Counted from the first letter of the stretch, positions 1 through 9,201 are shown. The stretch: DNA of 64,000 nt from Streptomyces sp. DI166 (GCF_900091315.1 NZ_FLSP01000002.1:160023-224022), one strand, 5' to 3'. Notes: generated from the letters alone by a model not told the origin. Translations and numbers: made by a program.

Positions 1-823
1 GCGCGTAGGCGTCGGGCTCCTCGCCGAAGTGGGCGCGGACGATGTCGGCGAGCCGGTCGTCGTCGGGCTGGCGCAGCCGCAGGGTGACACAGCGGCGCAG
101 GAAGGCGGGCGGGAACTCGCGCTCGCCGTTGCTGGTGAGCACCACGAACGGGAAGGCCCGGCAGCGCACCCGGCCCCGCTCCACGGGGACACGCCGGTCG
201 CCGCCGTCCACCATCACCTGCGCGACGGTCGCGGCGCGGATCAGCTCGGGGATCTCGTACTGGCCCTCCTCCAGCACGTTCAGCAGGTCGTTGGGCAGGT
301 CCAGGTCGCTCTTGTCGATCTCGTCGATGAGCAGGGCGCGGGGGCGGTCGTGGGGGAGCAGGGCGGTGCCGAGGGGGCCGAGGCGCAGGTGGTCCTCGAT
401 GCCGGTGCCGGTGGGGGCGGTGGCCTGCCGGGCCGCGTAGAGGCGGGAGAGCGGGTCGTACTGGTAGAGGCCGTCGTGGAGGGTGGAGCGGCTGGTGATG
501 TTCCAGCGCAGGACCGGGCCGAGTTTCAGCTCGCGGGCGACGGCGTAGACGAGGGAGGACTTGCCGGTGCCGGGCGGGCCGGTGACCAGCAGGGGGCGGC
601 GCAGGTAGAGGGCGGCGTTGACGAGCTGGACGGTCTCCTCGGTGGCCCGGTAGGTCGCGGCGCGGTGGGTGCGGTCCGGGGAGACGGCGGCGGTGTCGGC
701 GGAGGTGTCCGGTGCCGGGAGCGCGGGGCCGCCGTCGAAGGCCCGCCAGGGCGGGGGCGGGGGCAGTTCGGCGATGCCGTCGTGCGGCTCGTTGGTGCCG
801 GTGTAGACGGGCCACAGGGGCAT
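1..823 (-). CDS. MoxR-family AAA+ ATPase (C-terminus cut by window edge)
   Basis: The ATG at 823 is preceded by a GGAGAG ribosome site, and 274 codons are visible before the left edge. A Walker A motif GPPGTGKSS lies near residue 85, Walker B reads ALLIDEIDKSD, and the sensor and arginine-finger stretch reads LTSNGEREFPPAFLRRC. This order is typical of MoxR AAA+ chaperone-like ATPases. It starts 17 bp after the trypsin/VMAP-like gene in the same direction, so it is the third visible gene of one operon. MoxR proteins usually act with a vWA protein; such a gene, if present, would lie beyond the edge. I infer an NTP-dependent switch working with the protease next door. Confidence 0.88.
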   Translation of the reverse strand, partial: MPLWPVYTGTNEPHDGIAELPPPPPWRAFDGGPALPAPDTSADTAAVSPDRTHRAATYRATEETVQLVNAALYLRRPLLVTGPPGTGKSSLVYAVARELKLGPVLRWNITSRSTLHDGLYQYDPLSRLYAARQATAPTGTGIEDHLRLGPLGTALLPHDRPRALLIDEIDKSDLDLPNDLLNVLEEGQYEIPELIRAATVAQVMVDGGDRRVPVERGRVRCRAFPFVVLTSNGEREFPPAFLRRCVTLRLRQPDDDRLADIVRAHFGEEPDAYA

Positions 824-840
824 GGCGGATTCTCTCCTGG

Positions 841-2502
841 TCAGTGGACGGGGGAGTGCAGGCCGGCGGCGGGCTGGGGGAAGCAGCGCGGGTCGTCCCA
901 GAGGAGCTGGACGTCCTTGGCCCAGTGCCGGTCCGGGTCGTCGTCCGCCTCGGCGGTCATCCGCAACTCCATGACCTGGCGGGGCAGTTCGGCGGGCGGT
1001 ACCCCGGTGACGTCCGCGGTCAGTTCGTCGAGGAACGCGGTGCCCGAGCAGGGGCCCTCGTGGCCGGGGTCCGTGCAGCCCGTGCGCGGCCACAGCAGCA
1101 CCGGGACGGGGGTGTTGAGGCCGGCCTCGAAGTGCGGGCGGGCCGCGCCGGGCGGGTAGGAGAAACCGGCGAGGTCGGCGTCCTCGTCGTGCAGCCGTTT
1201 GCGCAGGCCCGCCGGGCGCTCCCGGCCGCCGCAGTCCACCCGGTGCAGCCGGGCCGCCGAACGGGCCTCCAGCTTCTGCCACTTCTTGGCCAGCTGGTGG
1301 CGCAGACGCCCGCTGCGGTACCGGGAGCGGTCCACCACGACCAGCGGGTGGGCGCAGCCCAGGGGGGTGGAGTCCTCGGGGCCGCACTCCCAGTGCGCCA
1401 CCGGCTCGTTCAGCCACTCGCGCGGCAGGACGAACGTCACCAGCTCCTCCGCGTCCGGCGCCAGCTGGCCGAAGGCGTCGTCCACGCGCCGCTGCACGAA
1501 CTCCCGTACGGCGGCGCGCGGCAGCCGGCGGGAGTCCACGCGCCGCCGGTGGCCGTCCCGGTAGGCGGAGACCTCCACGGTCACCTGGTCGGTTCCGGCG
1601 CCGCTGTGGTCGATCTCGACGAGGATCGGCGACCAGGCGGGCGCCGCGGCCCGGGGCGCGGGCGGGGCGTCGAGGAGGTCCTGGAGCCGCTGTGCGAACC
1701 GGGTCACCGCGTCCGTGCCCGGCACCTCCCACATCACGTACCCGGCCGCCGCGCCAAGCGAGGCGAAGCCGCCGTCCGGCAGCGGCGGCCCGAACGGGCC
1801 CACGGCGTCCACGTACAGCCGGTCCGGGGCGCAGCCCAGGCCCTCGGCGACCGCCCGCCGAACCAGCGCGTACAGCCGCCGCACCGCCTCGGGGCGGTGG
1901 CCGGAGGCGGGGATCAGCTCGCACAGCTCGGGCCAGTAGCGGACCAGGACCTCGGTCGGCAGCATGCGGCCCACCCGGACGTCCCGGCCGCCCGCGACCG
2001 TCGACACCATTCCGACCACCCGGCCGTCCGCCAGGGCCGCCGCGGCGCCGCTGAACCCCGGTGCCAGCGGCTGCCCGTGTCCGGTCAGCGCCTCCAACTG
2101 GGCCCACTCGTCGGAGATCAGCGGCCCCGGCAGCGCCCGGTAGGAGGCGAGCATGCCCTCGTCGTACCCCTTGGGGAACCCGTACGCGATCAGCTCGCCG
2201 TGCTCCTGCTCCTCGCCGGGCACGGCGAACTCGGCGGGCGCCAGGGGAACTTCGCGGTCGAGTTCGAGTACGGCGAGGTCGCCCGGGTCGGTGGGCCCGC
2301 CCCGCCACCCGCCGTGCACGGCGACGGTCGCCGGTATCCCGGTCAGCCCGCGGCACCCGGGGAAAGTGACGACGACCTGGGCCTGCTCCCGCCGCCGCAC
2401 CACATGGGCGCAGGTCAGTACGTGGCGGCCGGAGACCAGGAAGCCCGCGCCCACCTCGGTGCCGCACTCGACGCGGGCGTGCCAGGCGGTGCCGCCGATC
2501 AC
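841..2502 (-). CDS. Trypsin-like serine protease with VMAP-C-like C-terminal domain
   Basis: The 553-residue protein has an N-terminal trypsin fold with a complete triad: His33 (in TCAHVV), Asp75 (in DPGDLAVLEL) and Ser151 (in PGFSGA). There is no signal peptide, so it should act in the cytoplasm. A middle alpha/beta segment (about 210-285) leads to a C-terminal region (about 300-553) that I recognise as VMAP-C type, the vWA-MoxR-associated protein domain, with a conserved LPREWLNEPV stretch and a PLG-LVVVDR stretch. Its start overlaps the stop of the upstream Trypco1-like gene by 4 bp. Together with MoxR this matches bacterial NTP-dependent conflict systems in which a protease effector is held off by partner proteins. 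The VMAP assignment is by memory of the family pattern, not by search. Confidence 0.82.
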   Translation of the reverse strand: MIGGTAWHARVECGTEVGAGFLVSGRHVLTCAHVVRRREQAQVVVTFPGCRGLTGIPATVAVHGGWRGGPTDPGDLAVLELDREVPLAPAEFAVPGEEQEHGELIAYGFPKGYDEGMLASYRALPGPLISDEWAQLEALTGHGQPLAPGFSGAAAALADGRVVGMVSTVAGGRDVRVGRMLPTEVLVRYWPELCELIPASGHRPEAVRRLYALVRRAVAEGLGCAPDRLYVDAVGPFGPPLPDGGFASLGAAAGYVMWEVPGTDAVTRFAQRLQDLLDAPPAPRAAAPAWSPILVEIDHSGAGTDQVTVEVSAYRDGHRRRVDSRRLPRAAVREFVQRRVDDAFGQLAPDAEELVTFVLPREWLNEPVAHWECGPEDSTPLGCAHPLVVVDRSRYRSGRLRHQLAKKWQKLEARSAARLHRVDCGGRERPAGLRKRLHDEDADLAGFSYPPGAARPHFEAGLNTPVPVLLWPRTGCTDPGHEGPCSGTAFLDELTADVTGVPPAELPRQVMELRMTAEADDDPDRHWAKDVQLLWDDPRCFPQPAAGLHSPVH

Positions 2503-2846
2503 CGCGCGGCGGTCTCCGGAGCCGGGCCGTTCTGTCCCGGCGTCCAGCTCAGCCGGACCACCAGATGCCCTTCCGCGGCTCCCTTGGCGATGATCGCGCC
2601 GGACTCCGCGGTGAGCTTCACACCGAACTCCAGCTCCACCGCGTCGGGCCGCAGCGAGCCGTCCCGGAACACCCGGAGCGCGGACTCGGCCGCCGCGCGC
2701 ACCCCGCCCAGGGCTCCCTCGAAGGTACGGGCCGCCCGGGCCGGGCCGTCCTCGCGCGAGACCAGCCGGGCGCCCGACTCGTCCTCGATGCCCTCGACGA
2801 CCACGACGGCACCGTCGTCGGTCCTGAACTCCATCAGCCCGTCCAT
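2499..2846 (-). CDS. Trypco1-like (CU044_2847-type) small protein
   Basis: This 115-residue protein has no signal peptide or membrane segment. Its core (TFEGALGGVRAAAESAL, then VELEFGVKLTAESGAIIAK and a final HLVVRLSW strand) matches the small trypsin-co-occurring family often listed as CU044_2847 or Trypco1. Members are found beside trypsin-like effectors in conflict operons. The gene is first in the operon and its stop overlaps the protease start (ATGA). The ATG at 2846 is used; an internal ATG at 2834 is also possible because neither has a strong ribosome site. Its likely role is sensing or regulating the protease, which is inference. Confidence 0.78.
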   Translation of the reverse strand: MDGLMEFRTDDGAVVVVEGIEDESGARLVSREDGPARAARTFEGALGGVRAAAESALRVFRDGSLRPDAVELEFGVKLTAESGAIIAKGAAEGHLVVRLSWTPGQNGPAPETAAR

Positions 2847-2895
2847 GGCGCGGTGTGCTCCCCCGTGCGGTTCCCTGTGACTTTGGCGAGCTCCA

Positions 2896-2923
2896 TTGTT
2901 ACGGACGGTGCTCGACTTGTCGC
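2896..2923 (-). promoter_or_regulatory. Possible promoter of the Trypco1-protease-MoxR operon
   Basis: On the minus strand GCGACA (2923-2918) and TAACAA (2901-2896) are separated by 16 bp and lie 50 bp upstream of the first ATG. The fit to a housekeeping promoter is modest; this is only a candidate. Confidence 0.3.
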
Positions 2924-2936
2924 CCGGTCCCGCAGG

Positions 2937-4268
2937 TCATGTCCCCGCGATTCCGCGGATCACCCCCAGTTCGACCAAGTCCTGCGGACGGATGCGGAGT
3001 TGGTCCGCGGTCGCCTCCACCTCGGTGGCCGGGCGCTTGAGGATCGCCGCGGCCAGCTCAGGGGCGATCACCGAGAAGTAACTGTCCGGCGCGGCCCAGG
3101 TGTTGCCCGGCGCGGCCAGCGCCAGCGCCCCGCCGGAGCCGCCCTCGCCGATGACCAGCGTGGTGATCGGGGTGCGGGCGGCGGCCACCGCCGCGAACAG
3201 GTCCGCGATGGCCGCGCCCGCGCCCTCCCGCTCGGCTTCCGCGTCGTTGGCGGCGCCCGGGGTGTCCACCAGGGTCAGCACCGGGATGCCGAGCCGGTCC
3301 GCGAGCCGGACCAGCCGGGCGGCCGTGCGGTACCCGGCGGGCCGGGTGGCCGCCCCGGTCTGCGCCGCGTAGGCGACCGTGCGGCCCTCGTGGGTGCCGA
3401 AGCCGCAGCGCATGCCGTCCGGGTCGAGACCGCCCGCGCGGTCGCCGGCGAGGTCCTCGCGGTGGGTGAAGTAGGCGTCCAAGTAGGCGTCGGCGCGCGG
3501 GCGTTCGGGTGCGCGAGCGCGCCGTACCGCGTCCCAGCCGGTGGCCGGGAGGCCGGTTGCGCCGAGCGCGGCCGGCACCGGGGCCGGGGCGGCGGAGCCG
3601 GAGGTCAGCAGGCGCAGCCAGTGGCCGAGCCTGGCCCGCAGCTCCTCCGGCGGGACGAGCGCGTCCGCCGCGCCCACCGCGACCTGGGTCTCCGCCGTGT
3701 ACGCGGCCGGGTCGGCGTCCGCCGGGCGGACCCGGGAGCCCGCGAAGCCCACCTGGGCGCCGGGCAGGGCCAGGACGACATCGGCGCCCGCGCCCAGGGT
3801 GGCCCAGCCGCCACCGGTCGTCGGGTCCCGCAGTACGGCGATCTGTGCCAGGCCCGCCTGACGGGTGAGCACCGACTGGCGGGCCACGCGCTGGAGTTGG
3901 GTGAGCGCGAGCATGCCCTCCTGCATCCGGCTGCCGCCGGTGGCGATCAGCGGGACGACCGGGAGGCGGTGGCGGCGGGCGTGTGTGTAGGCCGCCTCCA
4001 GGCGGTCGCCGGTGCGTTCGCCGAGCGAGCCGCCGAGGTAGCCGAACTCGAACGCGATCAGGACCGCGCGGGTGCCCTCGACGCGGCCGGTGCCGCAGAC
4101 CACGGACTCCTCCTCGCCGGTGCGCTCGGCGGCGCGCAGCCGGGAGCCGTCGTAGCCGCGCCAGCCGATCGGGCCGTCGGGTGCCGAGTTCCGTTCCGGG
4201 GGCGGGAGTTCGGTGAAGTCGTCGGTGACGAGCTTCAGGAACTCCCGCGCGTGCAGACGGTCAGGCAC
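2937..4268 (-). CDS. Acyl-CoA carboxylase carboxyltransferase (fused AccD/AccA-like)
   Basis: The 443-residue protein carries two crotonase-like carboxyltransferase halves. The first holds a GGSRMQEGMLAL motif near residue 110, as in AccD; the second, after about residue 290, holds VDTPGAANDAEAE and EGGSGGALALA, as in AccA. It would transfer carboxyl from biotin to an acyl-CoA, making malonyl-CoA or a relative. The GTG start overlaps the stop of matB by 8 bp, so the two are translationally coupled. A shared role in malonyl-CoA supply is inferred from that coupling. No biotin-carrier or biotin-carboxylase gene lies next to it, so it must share those subunits or act on another acceptor. Confidence 0.85.
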   Translation of the reverse strand: MPDRLHAREFLKLVTDDFTELPPPERNSAPDGPIGWRGYDGSRLRAAERTGEEESVVCGTGRVEGTRAVLIAFEFGYLGGSLGERTGDRLEAAYTHARRHRLPVVPLIATGGSRMQEGMLALTQLQRVARQSVLTRQAGLAQIAVLRDPTTGGGWATLGAGADVVLALPGAQVGFAGSRVRPADADPAAYTAETQVAVGAADALVPPEELRARLGHWLRLLTSGSAAPAPVPAALGATGLPATGWDAVRRARAPERPRADAYLDAYFTHREDLAGDRAGGLDPDGMRCGFGTHEGRTVAYAAQTGAATRPAGYRTAARLVRLADRLGIPVLTLVDTPGAANDAEAEREGAGAAIADLFAAVAAARTPITTLVIGEGGSGGALALAAPGNTWAAPDSYFSVIAPELAAAILKRPATEVEATADQLRIRPQDLVELGVIRGIAGT

Positions 4269-5709
4269 GGCTCAGCGCCCGCTTCATGATCTTGCCCATG
4301 TCGTTGCGGGGGAGGGCGTCCAGGTAGTGCACGGTCCGGGGCCGCTTGTGCGGGGCGAGCCGACGGGCCACGTGATCGGCCAGCTCCTCGGCGGCGGGCG
4401 GCTTCTCGGGGTCGGCCGGGACCACCCAGGCCACGATCCGCTCGCCGAGATCGGCGTCCGGCTCCCCGGTCACCGCCGCCTCCCGCACCCCGGGGTGCTC
4501 CAGCAGCGCGTTCTCGATCTCCCCGGCGCCGATCTTGTAACCGCCGCTCTTGATCAGGTCGGTGGCCTTGCGGCCCACGATGCGGACGTAGCCGTCGGGG
4601 TCGCGCACCGCCATGTCACCGGTACGGAACCAGCCGTCCGCGGTGAACGCGGCCTCGGTGGCGTCGGGCCGGTTGAGGTACTCGGTGAACAGGTTCGGGC
4701 CGCGCACCTGGATCTCGCCCACCGTCTCCCCGTCGTACGCCGTGATCGGGGTGCCGTCCTCCTCCACCAGCCGCAGCTCCACGCCCGGCAGCGGCACGCC
4801 GACCGTGCCGGGACGGGCCTCGCCGTCGGCGCGGATGCTGGTGTTCATCAGCGTCTCGGTCATGCCGTACCGCTCGATCACCCGGCGCCCGGTGGCCGCC
4901 GCGATCCGCTCGTGGTCGTGCACCGGCAGCGCGGCCGAGCCGGACACCAGCAGCCGTGCCCCGCCCAGCGCCCGCGCGAGCCCCGGGTCGTCCGGGAGGG
5001 CCTGGGCGATGCGGTGGTACATCGTCGGCACGCCGAAGAGCATGGTCGCGCCGTCGCCCAGCTCGCGCGCCACGCCCTCCGGGGTGAACCTGCCCAGGTG
5101 CCGCACGCTGCCGCCGCGCCGGAGCGGCCCGAGGACGCCGAGCACCAGGCCGTGCACATGGAACAGCGGCAGCCCGTGCACCAGCACGTCGTCCTCGGTC
5201 CACTGCCAGGCGTCGGCCAGCGCGTCCAGGGTGTGCGCGAGGGCCCGGCGGGGGAGGACGGCACCCTTGGGCGGGCCGGTGGTGCCGGAGGTGTAGACGA
5301 CGAGGGCGGCGTCCTCACCGGAGGCCTCGGCGGCGGACCGGGGCTCCCCGTCGGCTTCCAGCTCGACATCGACCCGCTCGAACTCCTTGAGCGCGTCCGG
5401 CAGTTGATCCCCGGGAGCGGCCAGTACGAGTCCCGGCGCGCTGTCGGACAGGATGTGCGCCAGCTCCTTCTCGCCGGACTTCGGGTTGAGCGGCACGGCG
5501 GCGATCCCCGCCTCCAGGATCGCCACCACGGCGACGGCGGTCTCCAGCGTCGGCGTCGCCCACACGGCGACCCTGCGCTGCCCGGCGATCCGGCCCGCCA
5601 GGGCCCCGGTGGCGGCGGCCAGCCGCCCGTACGTCAGCGACCGCTCACCGAACCGCAGCGCGACACGCTCGTGCGGACCGTCGGCCAGGGCCGGAAAGAG
5701 AGAGGACAC
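4261..5709 (-). CDS. matB: Malonyl-CoA synthetase (acyl-CoA ligase)
   Basis: The protein has 482 residues with the adenylate-forming signature YTSGTTGPPKGAV, the ERYGMTETLMNTS motif that shapes the malonate pocket, and the C-terminal NDMGKIMKRAL with the catalytic lysine. It is very close to S. coelicolor MatB, which makes malonyl-CoA (and methylmalonyl-CoA) from the free diacid, ATP and CoA. The reading frame continues upstream to 5829, but the GTG at 5709 matches the MatB N-terminus (SSLFPAL) and has an AAGGAG site 7 bp before it. It is coupled to the downstream carboxyltransferase. No signal peptide; cytoplasmic. Confidence 0.93.
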   Translation of the reverse strand: MSSLFPALADGPHERVALRFGERSLTYGRLAAATGALAGRIAGQRRVAVWATPTLETAVAVVAILEAGIAAVPLNPKSGEKELAHILSDSAPGLVLAAPGDQLPDALKEFERVDVELEADGEPRSAAEASGEDAALVVYTSGTTGPPKGAVLPRRALAHTLDALADAWQWTEDDVLVHGLPLFHVHGLVLGVLGPLRRGGSVRHLGRFTPEGVARELGDGATMLFGVPTMYHRIAQALPDDPGLARALGGARLLVSGSAALPVHDHERIAAATGRRVIERYGMTETLMNTSIRADGEARPGTVGVPLPGVELRLVEEDGTPITAYDGETVGEIQVRGPNLFTEYLNRPDATEAAFTADGWFRTGDMAVRDPDGYVRIVGRKATDLIKSGGYKIGAGEIENALLEHPGVREAAVTGEPDADLGERIVAWVVPADPEKPPAAEELADHVARRLAPHKRPRTVHYLDALPRNDMGKIMKRALSRA

Positions 5710-5992
5710 GCGTCGTATCTCCTTAACAGTCGGTCGGTCTCCGACACCGTCAGGGCACCACGATGCCCCCTCGCCCGCGCGTCGGACGGGAGATTGCGCC
5801 CCCGAAACCGCCGCTGTGCGGCTTCTCACCCCGCCCGTGCAGGCGGGCTCACGGCGGGCCGGGGTTTGCCCGGGCGCGCGGCGGGCCGGGCGGGCCGGTC
5901 GAACGGCAGGCTCGGGCGCGGCGCCGGGCGCGAGGGGCGGCTCTTCCGCGCTGCTCCCTGACCCATCCCCGCCCTGCGGCCTCGCCCCCGGT
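5710..5992. other. Intergenic region upstream of matB
   Basis: This 283-bp GC-rich stretch separates the end of the LuxR regulator gene from the matB start. It holds only a weak CCGGG-loop-CCCGG hairpin and the matB ribosome site. I see no gene, RNA or convincing promoter in it. Confidence 0.5.
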
Positions 5993-8260
5993 TCACCCGC
6001 CGCCCGCCCGGGCCGTGAACCAGGTGGCGAGCTGGCTGCGTTTGGTGAAGCCCAGCTTCACCAGGATGCGTTCCACGTGCCCCTCCGCCGTGCGCTGGGC
6101 GATGACCAGTTCCTCGGCGATCTGGCGGTTGGTCAGGCCCCGGGCCACCAGAGCCGCCACCTCGGCCTCCCGGCGGGTCAGGGGGCGGGTGTCGGGGGAG
6201 GTGGAGGTGCCGGTCGTGGGGCGGCGGGGGCGGCCCAGGGCGTAGGCGACGGCGTCGTTGCGGGAGAGGGCGGCGCCGTGGCGGTAGGCCCGGTTGTAGG
6301 CCGGTTCGCCCAGCTCGCGGCGGGCGTGGCGCTCGGCAGCGGAGACCCGGCCCGCACCGCGCGCCCGCGTGGGATCGCCGCCGATGTCCTGCCAGACGCG
6401 GTCCACGGCGCCGCGCAGCACCGCCGCCCGCTCGGCCCGCCCGGCCAGGGCCTCCGCGGCGGCGAGGAGGTCCAGGGTGCGGGCGAGACTGGCCCGCTGC
6501 CGCCCGGTGTACGGCAGCCGCAGACAGGCCCGTGCCTGCTCGGCGGCCCTGTCGTACGCGCCCAGCGACCAGTGCGCCAGCCCCAGGGTGCGCAGCGCCC
6601 AGGTGCGGGCCCACTGTTCGCCGTGCGACTCGCAGACGGCCACCGCCTCGGCGCACAGCCCGATCGCGTCGCCCGCCCGGCCCCGGCTGACCAGGGTGCA
6701 GGCCAGCTCGATCCGGGTGAGGACGACGAAGCCGACGTCCGTGGTCGCGGCGCGGTCGGTGCCGTAGGCCCCGGTGGGGATCGGCGGCGGCGCGGGCACC
6801 GGCAGTTCGGCGTCGGCGGCCGGGACGCGGTGCGGCGGGTCGACGCCGGCGAGGACGGCGGCGGAGCGGGTGTGCACCAGCGACATCAGCGCGCCCGCCC
6901 ACATGGCCCGGGTCAGCGCCGCGTCCGGCCGGGCCCCGGACCTGAGCGCGCGGTCCAGCCAGTGCCGGCCCTCGCCCCAGCTGCCGCCCGCCACCCAGTG
7001 GAACCACAGGGTCGCCGCCAGCCGCAGCCCCGCCTGGGCCTCGCCCGGCGTGGTCAGACAGAAGTCCAGCGCGGCCCGGAAGTCGTCCTGGTCCAGCCGC
7101 AGCCGCTCGGTGACCAGCACCTGGTCGGGCCCGAACCAGCCCGCCTCGTACGCGGTGGCCAGCCGCGCGAAGTAGTCCCGGTGCCGCCGCCGGGTGACGG
7201 TCACCTCACCGATCTCGGCGAGCTTCTCCAGGCCGTAGTCGCGCAGGGAGACCAGCAGCCGGTAGCGGACCTGCCCGCCGCGCTCCTCCCGTACCAGCAC
7301 CGACTTGTCGACAAGACCCGCCACCGCGTCCAGTACGTCCGTCGCGCCGAGCCCCTCCCCGCCGCACACCGCCTCGGCCGCCGCCAGGTCGAAGCCGCCG
7401 ACGAACACCGACAGCCACGCCCACACCAACTGCTCCTGCGGCGTGCACAGTTCATGACTCCAGTCGACCGCCGAGCGCAGCGTGCGGTGGCGCGGCGCGG
7501 AGGCCGGGCTGCCCCCGGTGAGCAGGTGGTAGCGGTCGTCGAGGCGGGCCACGAGCTGCTCCACACCGAGCGCCCGCACCCGTACCGCGGCCAGTTCGAT
7601 GGCGAGCGGCAGCCCGTCGAGCCGACGGCACAGCCGCGCCACTGCGTGCTGGTTGCCCTCGCCGACGATGAACCCGGGCACCACGGCCGCCGCCCGGTCC
7701 GCGAACAGCCGCAGCGCGGGATAGTGCTCGACGGCCGAGGCGTCCAGCTCCTCCGGGCCGGGCGCGGGCAGCGGCGGTACGACATAGAGCTGCTCACCGG
7801 CGAGACCGAGCCGGTGCCTGCTGGTCGCCAGGACGCGCACCCCCTCGGTCGCGGCCAGCAGGGTCTGCGCGAGCAGCGCGCAACTGCGCAGTACGTGCTC
7901 GCAGTTGTCGAGGACGAGCAGCAGCGCCCGGCCCCGTAAGTGCTCCACCAGGACGTCCAGCGCCGGACGCCCGGTCTCGTTGCGCACCCCGAGCGCGTCG
8001 GCCACGGCGTGCGGCACGAACGCCTCGTCGCTCAGCGCGGCCAGCTGCACCAGCCACACCCCGTGCGTGAACGTCCGCGCGACCTGCTTGGCCACGTGCG
8101 AGGCCAGCCGGGTCTTGCCGACCCCGCCCGGACCGGTCAGCGTGACCAGCCGGCCCTCGCTCAACAGCCGTCTGACGTCCGCCGATTCGTCCCGTCGCCC
8201 CACGAAGCTGGTCAGCTCCGCCGGAAAGCCGCAGGTGCGCCGCTCATGGGATCCGCCCAC
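5993..8260 (-). CDS. LuxR-type transcriptional regulator with NB-ARC-like ATPase domain
   Basis: The protein is about 755 residues. It begins with a STAND/AfsR-type NTPase (FVGRRDE, Walker A GPGGVGKTR, Walker B LLLVLDNCEHV), continues through a winged-helix and helical repeat region, and ends in a LuxR/FixJ helix-turn-helix (TRREAEVAALVARGLTNRQI, then AEGHVERILVKLGF). Such large regulators couple ATP and ligand binding to DNA binding. The frame is open far upstream to 8992 but that part is the shadow of the ATP-grasp gene. GTG at 8260 is chosen because homologues begin with GGSHERRTCGFPAEL; GTG at 8278 is the alternative. Position upstream of matB suggests, but does not show, control of it. 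Confidence 0.85.
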   Translation of the reverse strand: MGGSHERRTCGFPAELTSFVGRRDESADVRRLLSEGRLVTLTGPGGVGKTRLASHVAKQVARTFTHGVWLVQLAALSDEAFVPHAVADALGVRNETGRPALDVLVEHLRGRALLLVLDNCEHVLRSCALLAQTLLAATEGVRVLATSRHRLGLAGEQLYVVPPLPAPGPEELDASAVEHYPALRLFADRAAAVVPGFIVGEGNQHAVARLCRRLDGLPLAIELAAVRVRALGVEQLVARLDDRYHLLTGGSPASAPRHRTLRSAVDWSHELCTPQEQLVWAWLSVFVGGFDLAAAEAVCGGEGLGATDVLDAVAGLVDKSVLVREERGGQVRYRLLVSLRDYGLEKLAEIGEVTVTRRRHRDYFARLATAYEAGWFGPDQVLVTERLRLDQDDFRAALDFCLTTPGEAQAGLRLAATLWFHWVAGGSWGEGRHWLDRALRSGARPDAALTRAMWAGALMSLVHTRSAAVLAGVDPPHRVPAADAELPVPAPPPIPTGAYGTDRAATTDVGFVVLTRIELACTLVSRGRAGDAIGLCAEAVAVCESHGEQWARTWALRTLGLAHWSLGAYDRAAEQARACLRLPYTGRQRASLARTLDLLAAAEALAGRAERAAVLRGAVDRVWQDIGGDPTRARGAGRVSAAERHARRELGEPAYNRAYRHGAALSRNDAVAYALGRPRRPTTGTSTSPDTRPLTRREAEVAALVARGLTNRQIAEELVIAQRTAEGHVERILVKLGFTKRSQLATWFTARAGGG

Positions 8261-8319
8261 GAGCCCCAGGGTAAGCACATGATCCCGACGGAACGTCAGG
8301 TTCCCGTATTTCCCGCCCC

Positions 8320-9201
8320 CTACGGGTGACCGCGCCGCGCCTGTGCCAGTACGGCTTCCACGACCCGCTCCAGCGACCCGGGATGCAGGAACAGGAACAG
8401 ATTCGGCTCGACCAGCTCCAGCTCCATCAGCAGCGGCTGTCCGTCCTCCCCGTCGACCAGGTCGACCCGCGCGTACAGCAGCCCCTCGGCGTCCGGTACG
8501 GCGGCCAGCGCCCGCTCGGCGACGGCCAGTTCCGCGGGCTCGGGCGTCCACGGCTCCAGACCGGGGTGGGCCACCTTCGCCGCGTCGAAGGCGGTACCGG
8601 GCGCCAGTACCGCCCGCTTGCGGCTGGCGTGCAGCAGCCGCCCGCCGAAATACTGCAGCGCCCGCTCGCCCCGGGTGTCGATGGCGCGCACATAGGGCTG
8701 CACCATCGCCGTGAACCCCTCCTCGTGCAGCCGCGCCAGATGCCGTACGGCCTCCGCGCGCCGGTCGGGGGTGTGGCGGGCGGCGTACCGGGCACCGGCG
8801 CCCGAGGTGGGCTTGATGACGTACTCGTGGTCCTCGGGCAGGTCCGCGGCGGCGCCCGGGGCGAGGTAGCGCGTGGGCACGACCGGCACCCCGGCCCCGG
8901 TCAGGTCCCCGAGATACCGCTTGTCGGTGTTCCAGCGCACCACCGGCGCCGGGTTCGCCAGCCGGGTCGCCTTGCCGCACCGCTCGGCCCACGCCACGAA
9001 CTCGGCGTTGCGCAGGCTGTAGTCCCAGGTCGAGCGGATGAGCGCGAGATCGTAGGCGGCCCAGTCGACGCCCTGGTCGTCCCAGAACACGATGTCCGCC
9101 CCGGCCCCGGCGGCGGCGAGCGCGTCCCGCAGTACCGGCAGATCTCGGTCGTGGCTGGGCTCGGGCCGGGGATCGTAGGTGACCAGCGCTATTCGGGGCA
9201 C
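8320..9201 (-). CDS. ATP-grasp family (RimK-like) protein
   Basis: The protein has 293 residues. Visible ATP-grasp features are the EYVIKPTSGAGARYA nucleotide-binding strand and loop, the ARVDLVDG strand and the LMELELVEPNLFL metal-binding stretch near the C-terminus. The N-terminal part (PRIALVTYD, then ALIRSTWDYSLRN) is the pre-ATP-grasp fold. These enzymes join a carboxylate to an amine or thiol with ATP; the substrate cannot be read from sequence. GTG at 9201 has a GGAG site 7 bp upstream and gives the expected N-terminus, whereas the open frame to 9333 overlaps the divergent promoter. It ends 60 bp before the LuxR gene. Confidence 0.82.
   Translation of the reverse strand: MPRIALVTYDPRPEPSHDRDLPVLRDALAAAGAGADIVFWDDQGVDWAAYDLALIRSTWDYSLRNAEFVAWAERCGKATRLANPAPVVRWNTDKRYLGDLTGAGVPVVPTRYLAPGAAADLPEDHEYVIKPTSGAGARYAARHTPDRRAEAVRHLARLHEEGFTAMVQPYVRAIDTRGERALQYFGGRLLHASRKRAVLAPGTAFDAAKVAHPGLEPWTPEPAELAVAERALAAVPDAEGLLYARVDLVDGEDGQPLLMELELVEPNLFLFLHPGSLERVVEAVLAQARRGHP

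Noticed and set aside
29..1159. Long plus-strand frame (376 codons) over the MoxR and protease genes
   Set aside because: It is antisense to clear MoxR and trypsin/VMAP coding sequence, has no domain and is Gly/Val-rich as expected for a high-GC shadow frame.
712..4289. Very long plus-strand frames opposite the protease and carboxyltransferase genes
   Set aside because: Low-complexity Arg/Gly/Ala/Pro composition and no motifs; the minus-strand genes account for the coding signal.
8261..8992. N-terminal extension of the LuxR regulator to 8992
   Set aside because: The extension lies antisense-free but out of frame over the ATP-grasp gene on the same strand, has no family similarity, and homologues start at GGSHERRTCGF.
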